NCBI GenBank assembly: GCA_905236535.1
Contig: CAJOQN010000076.1
Span: 1-17,550 of the forward strand
From: an uncultured Bacilli bacterium
GTDB lineage: Bacteria; Bacillota_I; Bacilli_A; RFN20; CAG-826
DNA: 17,550 bases
Direction of reading: 5' to 3'
Position 1 is the stretch's first letter; the number at the start of each line of letters is the position of its first letter. A program made the position numbers and the translations under genes. The notes below the pieces were generated by a model, which was given only the letters and a program-made list of their open reading frames with translations, was not told the origin of the DNA and made no database searches. Below are positions 13,085-17,550 of the stretch, one piece after another.

Positions 13085-13756
13085 ATGGATTATCGCATAA
13101 TTCAAGTTAAGGAAGATATACTTGAAGAAAATTCAAAAAGAGCAGAAGAACTTCGCTCTATTTTAAAAAATAAAGGTATTTATATGATTAATGTGATGGC
13201 CTCTCCAGGCGCTGGAAAGACCACTCTTTTAGTGTCTTTAATCAACAAGCTTAAAAAAGAATTTAAAATCGGGGTTATGGAAGCGGATATCGACGGAGAC
13301 GTAGACGCTTTAAGAATTGTTCAATTCACAGGAGTGCCCTCCATTCAAATCCATACTTCGGGAGCCTGTCACTTAACCGCGCAGATGACCCATGATGCGA
13401 TTAATGAATTTAATATCGATAATCTCGATTTATTATTCTTAGAAAATGTCGGTAATTTAGTGTGTCCCGCGGAATTTGACACCGGAAGCAACATCAATAT
13501 GATGTTATTAAGCGTTCCTGAAGGTGATGATAAACCTTTGAAATATCCTCTTATGTTCGAGGTTAGTAACATTGCGGTTATCACCAAATTAGACACTAAA
13601 GAAATCTTTGATTTCGACGTTGATAGATGTCAGCAAAATATCCATATGAGAAATAAAGATGCCAAAATTTTTGAAGTCTGTGCTTTAAAAGATCAAGGTG
13701 TTGATGAATTAGCAAGTTATATCACGACATTAGTGAAGGAGAATAAACATGCGTAA
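13085..13756 (+). CDS. hypB: HypB-family GTPase, copy 2
   Basis: This second HypB of 223 residues is exactly as long as copy 1. It keeps Walker A ASPGAGKTT (39-47), MEADID (65-70), the metal ligands C95-H96 (GACHL) and C127 (ENVGNLVCPAEFD), and GDDKPLKYPL. It differs at the nucleotide-base end: NKID becomes TKLD (167-170), and the SAKTG segment of copy 1 is replaced by CALKD (199-203). It appears functional for metal binding but diverged, possibly serving another partner. It overlaps the following udk gene by 8 nt, so the two are co-translated. A weak AGGA site precedes the ATG. Paralogy with copy 1 is certain from the shared motifs; a different function is inference. Confidence 0.92.
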   Translation: MDYRIIQVKEDILEENSKRAEELRSILKNKGIYMINVMASPGAGKTTLLVSLINKLKKEFKIGVMEADIDGDVDALRIVQFTGVPSIQIHTSGACHLTAQMTHDAINEFNIDNLDLLFLENVGNLVCPAEFDTGSNINMMLLSVPEGDDKPLKYPLMFEVSNIAVITKLDTKEIFDFDVDRCQQNIHMRNKDAKIFEVCALKDQGVDELASYITTLVKENKHA

Positions 13757-14366
13757 ACTTATTCTTATAGGTGGGGGCTCAGCCTCTGGAAAGACATATG
13801 TTTTAAAGAAAGTTTTAGAAAAGCTTCCAAAGGACAAAGTCGCTCATATCTCTATCGATGATTATTATAAAGATTTTGGAAATCTCTCCTTCGAAGATAG
13901 GGTAAAAATCAACTATGACCATCCAAAATCCTTCGATTGGAAAATGATTAACTCTCAACTTAGTGATTTAAAAAATGGGAAGACCATTGAAAAACCAACC
14001 TATGATTTCACCACTCATTCAAGAAGTGATAGAACTGAAATTGTCGAACCTAAAGATTTAATCATCGTGGAAGGCATTATGGCCCTCGTCAACAAAGACT
14101 TAAGATCACTTGGAGACCTAAAGGTCTTCATCTCTGCCTCTAGAGAAAGAAGATTAGTGAGAAGAATTGAAAGAGACACCAAAGAAAGAGGAAGGACTTA
14201 TGAAAGTGTCATCAAACAATACTTCGACACCGTTCTTCCAATGTATGAAGAAATTATCGCTCCAAGTCAATATTACGCTGATTTGATTATCAACAATGAT
14301 GGCTATAGCACTAAGAGTATTGATGTCTTGGTCTCCGTCATTGAAAACATGATGAAAGATGAATAA
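13749..14366 (+). CDS. udk: Uridine kinase family protein
   Basis: This 205-residue P-loop kinase would phosphorylate uridine (and cytidine) to the monophosphate in pyrimidine salvage. It shows Walker A GGSASGKT (9-16), SIDDYYKDF with the catalytic-region aspartate (about 35-43), YDHPKSFDW for nucleoside binding, IIVEGIMAL (Walker B region) and the lid arginines in RRIERDTKERGRT. The length and motif order match Udk; other members of the uridine kinase/phosphoribulokinase family cannot be fully excluded. Its ATG overlaps the end of hypB copy 2 by 8 nt and a terminator follows directly, so the pair is a two-gene operon. I know no established link between Udk and nickel proteins. Confidence 0.88.
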   Translation: MRKLILIGGGSASGKTYVLKKVLEKLPKDKVAHISIDDYYKDFGNLSFEDRVKINYDHPKSFDWKMINSQLSDLKNGKTIEKPTYDFTTHSRSDRTEIVEPKDLIIVEGIMALVNKDLRSLGDLKVFISASRERRLVRRIERDTKERGRTYESVIKQYFDTVLPMYEEIIAPSQYYADLIINNDGYSTKSIDVLVSVIENMMKDE

Positions 14367-14368
14367 GA

Positions 14369-14400
14369 AAAAAAGGTTTAGGTATACCTAAACCTTTTTT
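14369..14400. terminator. Perfect palindromic bidirectional terminator
   Basis: The 32 bp read the same on both strands. A GC-containing core (GGTTTAGG / CCTAAACC) is flanked by A and T runs, so either strand gives a hairpin followed by T. It lies between the convergent udk and lipoprotein genes, 2 bp from each stop codon, and can end both transcripts. Confidence 0.93.
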
Positions 14401-14402
14401 AT

Positions 14403-16175
14403 TTAATTGATAGTCGCGTTATATTTAGCGAACACAGTGGTGTTTCCTTGATAGGTATAAAGGTTTTCATATTCAATGCTCACCCCATTAACAACCACCG
14501 AATGTTCTCCTAATGATAATCCTTTAGAGGAACTTTGGGTTTTGATGATATCTGCCGCTAAAGACAAAGTACCTTCACCCATGCCTCCTCCACCTGGGCC
14601 GCCTCTTCCACTTGAGGAACCAGGAGCATAGCCAAGCACAATCACGATACCATCACTGATGGTAATGGTATTAGAGGCGTCGATGGCACAGGCCATTGAA
14701 CTATTTGGGCCTCTAGCAATAATGGTGCCACCACTAATCTTGATTCCGCCATTAGAGTCGATTCCGTCGCGATCACCATTTGGATTGACAGTGACATCGA
14801 GACGTCCACCGGAGATATTGATTTGGCAAATTTCTTTTTGCGCGCTCTCGCTTAATAAGGAATTGGTAGCATTCAACCCATCATCAAGAGCGTTGACGGT
14901 AATGTCTCCACCAGAGATATCCATCGTTTCAGCTTCAATGCCTTCATAACTGGATTGAATATCGATGACGGCTTGACCACTAATTTTTAAGTTATCATCC
15001 GCGTGGATACCATCATCACTGGTATTAATAGTGAGATTTCCCCCATATATTAAAGCGGAACCAGAATTGACATGAATCGCATCATCAACACAGTTGATAT
15101 TGAATGTTCCACCTTCAATTAAACAAGTATAATTCTCACTTTCAACGGTTAGTTCATTGGTTAAATCAGAAGCTAGATAATAATCAATTTCTCCAACTTT
15201 AATTCCTTTGACACTTTCTTCTAAGACCGCATAAGTAGAACCTTTTCTCACACTATCTCTCGCTACTTTTTGATGGGTGTTACGGTCAAACATTCCTTTT
15301 TCTCGATTTTCAGTAGCGACATAATTATTGTTCCATGTTGGAGTGGTTGTTAGATTAAATGTTCCACCTTTAATATAGACATAGCTATCGGCTTGGATTG
15401 CATCACCATAGGCTAAGGTGAGGTTGAGCCCGCCATTTTCAACAAAGACAAAACCTGCTCCATAATTAAATTCTGGAGCTACTTCCACTTCGTCGTAATC
15501 GCTTTCCGCATGTAAAACATCTTTACCAACATTGATCGCGTTGATCATCGTTCCATTTAAATAAATGGAATCACCAGTTACTCCGTGTTTAATCGCGGTA
15601 ACGTTTAAGGTCCCGCCTAAGCCAATAAAGGTCTTATCGCATGAAATCGCTGATTTAGTGGAATTGATGGTTAAAGTTCCACTTCCGTTGATGACAAGGT
15701 TTTCCTTAGAGTCAATGACGTGCTTAGCACTATCACCAGAATTGGATAAGGTATTGGTTCCAATTAAAGTAATGGTGACATTCGCTCCTTTTTTAGACGA
15801 AATAAGGCTGTCATTTTCAACGCTTAAGGTCACATTATCTAAATAGATATGGACATTACCAGCGTTTTTGCTAACACTAATAGCCCCGCTTAAAGCGCCA
15901 CTAAAATAATAATCACCAGCAGCGGTAATCGCATAGACACTAGATTCATAAGACGATGGCAAAGCAGTGTTTTTTTGATCATCGGTCAAAGAATCTTTAA
16001 GGGCAGCGACCGCACTAGAGATAGAATCATAATTCTCCGATTGATCAGGGATCTCATTTTGGCCTTCGTCTGGGTCAAAATCAGAGGGGTTATTGTTTTG
16101 GCCTTTACATCCCGAAAGAGAGATTAAAGGAAAGGCTAACAATAATAAGAGTGTGGGGTTAAAATATTTTTTCAT
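14403..16175 (-). CDS. Lipoprotein with beta-helix carbohydrate-binding domain
   Basis: This 590-residue surface lipoprotein has a lipobox LSGC with lipidated C23 after a hydrophobic signal. An acidic, low-complexity linker follows (about 24-50). The rest is built from repeated short strands with Gly-Gly turns, such as ISGG and IKGG, and recurring DDGI-type motifs (DDAIHVN 364-370, DDGIHAD 387-393, DDGLNAT 431-437, RDGIDSN 469-475). This is typical of right-handed beta-helix 'carbohydrate-binding domain-containing' proteins (DUF4353 type). A Gly-rich loop (about 523-535, GRGGPGGGGMGEG) precedes the last strands. AGGAGG precedes the ATG. It is a single-gene unit between terminators. It may bind sugar or polysaccharide outside the cell; no catalytic residues are evident. 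The family assignment rests on pattern recognition. Confidence 0.85.
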   Translation of the reverse strand: MKKYFNPTLLLLLAFPLISLSGCKGQNNNPSDFDPDEGQNEIPDQSENYDSISSAVAALKDSLTDDQKNTALPSSYESSVYAITAAGDYYFSGALSGAISVSKNAGNVHIYLDNVTLSVENDSLISSKKGANVTITLIGTNTLSNSGDSAKHVIDSKENLVINGSGTLTINSTKSAISCDKTFIGLGGTLNVTAIKHGVTGDSIYLNGTMINAINVGKDVLHAESDYDEVEVAPEFNYGAGFVFVENGGLNLTLAYGDAIQADSYVYIKGGTFNLTTTPTWNNNYVATENREKGMFDRNTHQKVARDSVRKGSTYAVLEESVKGIKVGEIDYYLASDLTNELTVESENYTCLIEGGTFNINCVDDAIHVNSGSALIYGGNLTINTSDDGIHADDNLKISGQAVIDIQSSYEGIEAETMDISGGDITVNALDDGLNATNSLLSESAQKEICQINISGGRLDVTVNPNGDRDGIDSNGGIKISGGTIIARGPNSSMACAIDASNTITISDGIVIVLGYAPGSSSGRGGPGGGGMGEGTLSLAADIIKTQSSSKGLSLGEHSVVVNGVSIEYENLYTYQGNTTVFAKYNATIN

Positions 16176-16211
16176 AAATCCTCCTAAAATATATTTTTAA
16201 ATCTATATATC

Positions 16212-16235
16212 ACCAATGCCGCTTCAAACATTGGT
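16212..16235 (-). promoter_or_regulatory. Hairpin or operator upstream of the lipoprotein gene
   Basis: ACCAATG (16212-16218) and CATTGGT (16229-16235) form a 7-bp inverted repeat with a 10-nt loop about 37 bp before the lipoprotein ATG. It may be a leader hairpin or a regulator site. I could not place a convincing -35/-10 pair near it. Confidence 0.4.
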
Positions 16236-16280
16236 TTCTCGAATATATTTGGCCACATACTTTGAATTTTTATTTAAACC

Positions 16281-16324
16281 AAAAAAATCTAGTATTTTAT
16301 TGATGGTGTTCAACTTACTAGATT
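16281..16324 (-). terminator. Terminator after hpt
   Basis: A 9-bp perfect stem (AATCTAGTA / TACTAGATT, 16286-16294 with 16316-16324) encloses a 21-nt segment that forms a smaller TTGA/TCAA stem. TTTTTTT follows on the minus strand. It lies about 54 bp past the hpt stop and ends the prs-hpt transcript. Confidence 0.75.
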
Positions 16325-16377
16325 ATTTTAACACTTTAATGCATTTTTGTTAACTATTGAGGAAAAAAGTAAATAAA

Positions 16378-16941
16378 CTACATATTATCCTTATCTAATG
16401 CATTTTGAAGACGTTCAACATCTTCTTTATCCGCTCCATAAACATAAGGAACGTTTCTTTCGAGTTCATTATAGTCTAAGCCATAACCCATCAAGAAAAC
16501 ATTATGATCTAATTTGACACCAATGAAGTCCGTTTTAACATCAATAGCCCTCGCATATGACTTATCAAATAAAGCGCAGACATAAATTCTTTTTGGATTA
16601 TGAACTTTCATATGTTCGATTAAATAATGCATTGATAAGCCGGTATCAATAACATCTTCAATGATGATAATTGAACGTCCTTCACAGTCAAAAGACAAGT
16701 CTTTGACAAGTCTAATCTTCCCGCTTGAAGTTGTCCCTTGATATGAAGAAATTTGGATATAATCGTTATAAATTGGGAACTTGATATATTTCATCAAATC
16801 CATCATAAAATTGAGAGAACCTTTCAAAACCCCGACAAAAACCGGGATTTTTTCATCGTTTTTGAGAGCTTCAGTGATTTCTCCTGCCACTCTTTGACAA
16901 ATCTTTTTGATTTCTTCTTCGCTGAGAATAATATTGCCCAT
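16378..16941 (-). CDS. hpt: Hypoxanthine phosphoribosyltransferase
   Basis: This 187-residue cytosolic purine-salvage enzyme makes IMP (and usually GMP) from hypoxanthine or guanine and PRPP. The PRPP-binding loop IIIIEDVIDTGLS (91-103, with E95 and D96) is intact. The substrate-loop region GVLKGSLNFM (37-46) and the purine-specificity segment ending VFLMGYGLDYNE (about 148-159) match the HPRT family, and the length is normal. The ATG overlaps the prs stop by 1 nt (TAATG), so translation is coupled to the enzyme that supplies its co-substrate. In many Firmicutes hpt lies with tilS and ftsH; here it is paired with prs. Confidence 0.96.
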   Translation of the reverse strand: MGNIILSEEEIKKICQRVAGEITEALKNDEKIPVFVGVLKGSLNFMMDLMKYIKFPIYNDYIQISSYQGTTSSGKIRLVKDLSFDCEGRSIIIIEDVIDTGLSMHYLIEHMKVHNPKRIYVCALFDKSYARAIDVKTDFIGVKLDHNVFLMGYGLDYNELERNVPYVYGADKEDVERLQNALDKDNM

Positions 16942-17550
16942 TATTGATTTTCCTCGACATATTTTTGGTGGACTTCATGGAGAGAGGCACCCTCTTCTAA
17001 AGCACAAATAATCTTTGAAAATAAAGGCGCTAAAGAAACAACTTCGATCTTGTTAGATTTCTTTTCTTCTTTTAAAGGAATGGAATCTGTAATAATCAAT
17101 TTTTCTAAATGTGAACCATCGATTTTAGCGATGGCATCATTGCTTAAAACACCATGTGAGACGACTGCGAAAATTCTTTTAGCCCCTAATTCATACAATT
17201 TTTCAATGGCTAAAACCAATGTTCCGGCGGTATCCACAATATCATCAACAATAATACAAGTCTTATCCTTCACATCACCTACAATGGAGAGAATTTCTGC
17301 TTTGTTTGGCTGCGGTCTTCTTTTATCAATAATAGCTAGAGGAGCGTTGAATTTCTCCGCTAATTTTGTCGTTCTTCCAACTCCCCCATGATCTGGAGAA
17401 ACGCAAACAACATCTTCAAGATTTAATGAACTTAAATATTTATAAAAAAGTGGAATTGGCGAGATGTCATCGACTGGAATTGAAAAAAAGCCAACCAGTT
17501 GTGCAGCGTGTAAGTCGGTACAGACGACACGATTTGCACCAGCAACCTCA
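16941..17550 (-). CDS. prs: Ribose-phosphate pyrophosphokinase, 5' end outside window
   Basis: This is the C-terminal 202 residues of PRPP synthetase; the gene runs off the right edge. The enzyme makes PRPP from ribose 5-phosphate and ATP for nucleotide and amino-acid synthesis. Diagnostic segments in order are TDLHAAQLVGFFSIPVDDIS, VSPDHGGVGRTTKLAEKF, LAIIDKRRPQPNKAEI and the ribose-phosphate loop CIIVDDIVDTAGTL. The full-length family is about 315 residues, so roughly 110 are missing. An in-frame GTG near 17273 is internal and not the start. The stop overlaps the hpt start by 1 nt, so prs and hpt form an operon. Confidence 0.96.
   Translation of the reverse strand, partial: EVAGANRVVCTDLHAAQLVGFFSIPVDDISPIPLFYKYLSSLNLEDVVCVSPDHGGVGRTTKLAEKFNAPLAIIDKRRPQPNKAEILSIVGDVKDKTCIIVDDIVDTAGTLVLAIEKLYELGAKRIFAVVSHGVLSNDAIAKIDGSHLEKLIITDSIPLKEEKKSNKIEVVSLAPLFSKIICALEEGASLHEVHQKYVEENQ

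Noticed and set aside
12330..13756. The two HypB proteins as UreG (urease GTPase)
   Set aside because: The ENVGNLVCPAEFDTG and CHL motifs and the HypA partner are those of HypB; no urease gene is present.
16217..16354. Plus-strand 45-codon frame upstream of the lipoprotein gene
   Set aside because: It has no ribosome binding site and runs through the hpt terminator and the leader hairpin.
1..17550. Insertion sequences, prophage, CRISPR arrays, integration sites
   Set aside because: No transposase, integrase, regular spaced repeats or tRNA-end duplications were seen in the window.

Overview
The window is an AT-rich, gene-dense stretch of a bacterial chromosome. It suggests a low-GC Firmicute/Bacilli-type bacterium close to the Erysipelotrichia/Mollicutes side of that group, probably an anaerobic fermenter. 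The grounds are short A/T-rich intergenic spacers, strong GGAGG-type ribosome binding sites, hairpin plus T-tract terminators, MKK...-type signal peptides, the zinc form of L32, and nickel and iron-sulfur genes. Tryptophan is written TGG in full-length conserved proteins and TGA is used once, as a stop, so the ordinary bacterial code applies rather than the Mycoplasma code. The lineage is an inference; the window holds no rRNA. I found no mobile element, phage, CRISPR or resistance gene.

Layout. (1) 1-1530: an unexplained GC-richer segment, then minus-strand genes for an initiator tRNA, S21 (rpsU), deoxyribose-phosphate aldolase (deoC) and L32 (rpmF). (2) 1561-6312: a minus-strand operon reading malQ, a zinc-ribbon/TM2-like membrane protein, rsmE, an unknown protein, mtaB. 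It mixes glucan metabolism with rRNA and tRNA modification, and its genes are nearly all overlapping or touching. (3) 6355-8507: two separately terminated minus-strand genes for a membrane-anchored surface protein and a water channel (aqpZ). (4) 8520-9092: msrA, divergent from aqpZ. (5) 9090-14400: a nickel-handling region. hypB, a 965-residue Fe-S flavoprotein and hypA form a tight minus-strand operon; a second hypB overlapping a uridine-kinase gene runs the other way, with a perfect inverted repeat between the two hypB genes. (6) 14403-16175: a lipoprotein with a beta-helix carbohydrate-binding domain. (7) 16281-17550: hpt and the 3' part of prs, a purine salvage/PRPP pair.

How the genes fit together. 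prs makes the PRPP that hpt uses, and deoC and udk are further nucleoside-salvage steps. hypA and hypB normally load nickel into [NiFe] hydrogenase, but no hydrogenase subunit and no hypC-hypF lie here, so the nickel client is unknown. The most unusual content is the doubled, divergent hypB arrangement with its shared operator candidate, the odd anticodon arm of the initiator tRNA, and promoters that appear to give leaderless or nearly leaderless mRNAs.
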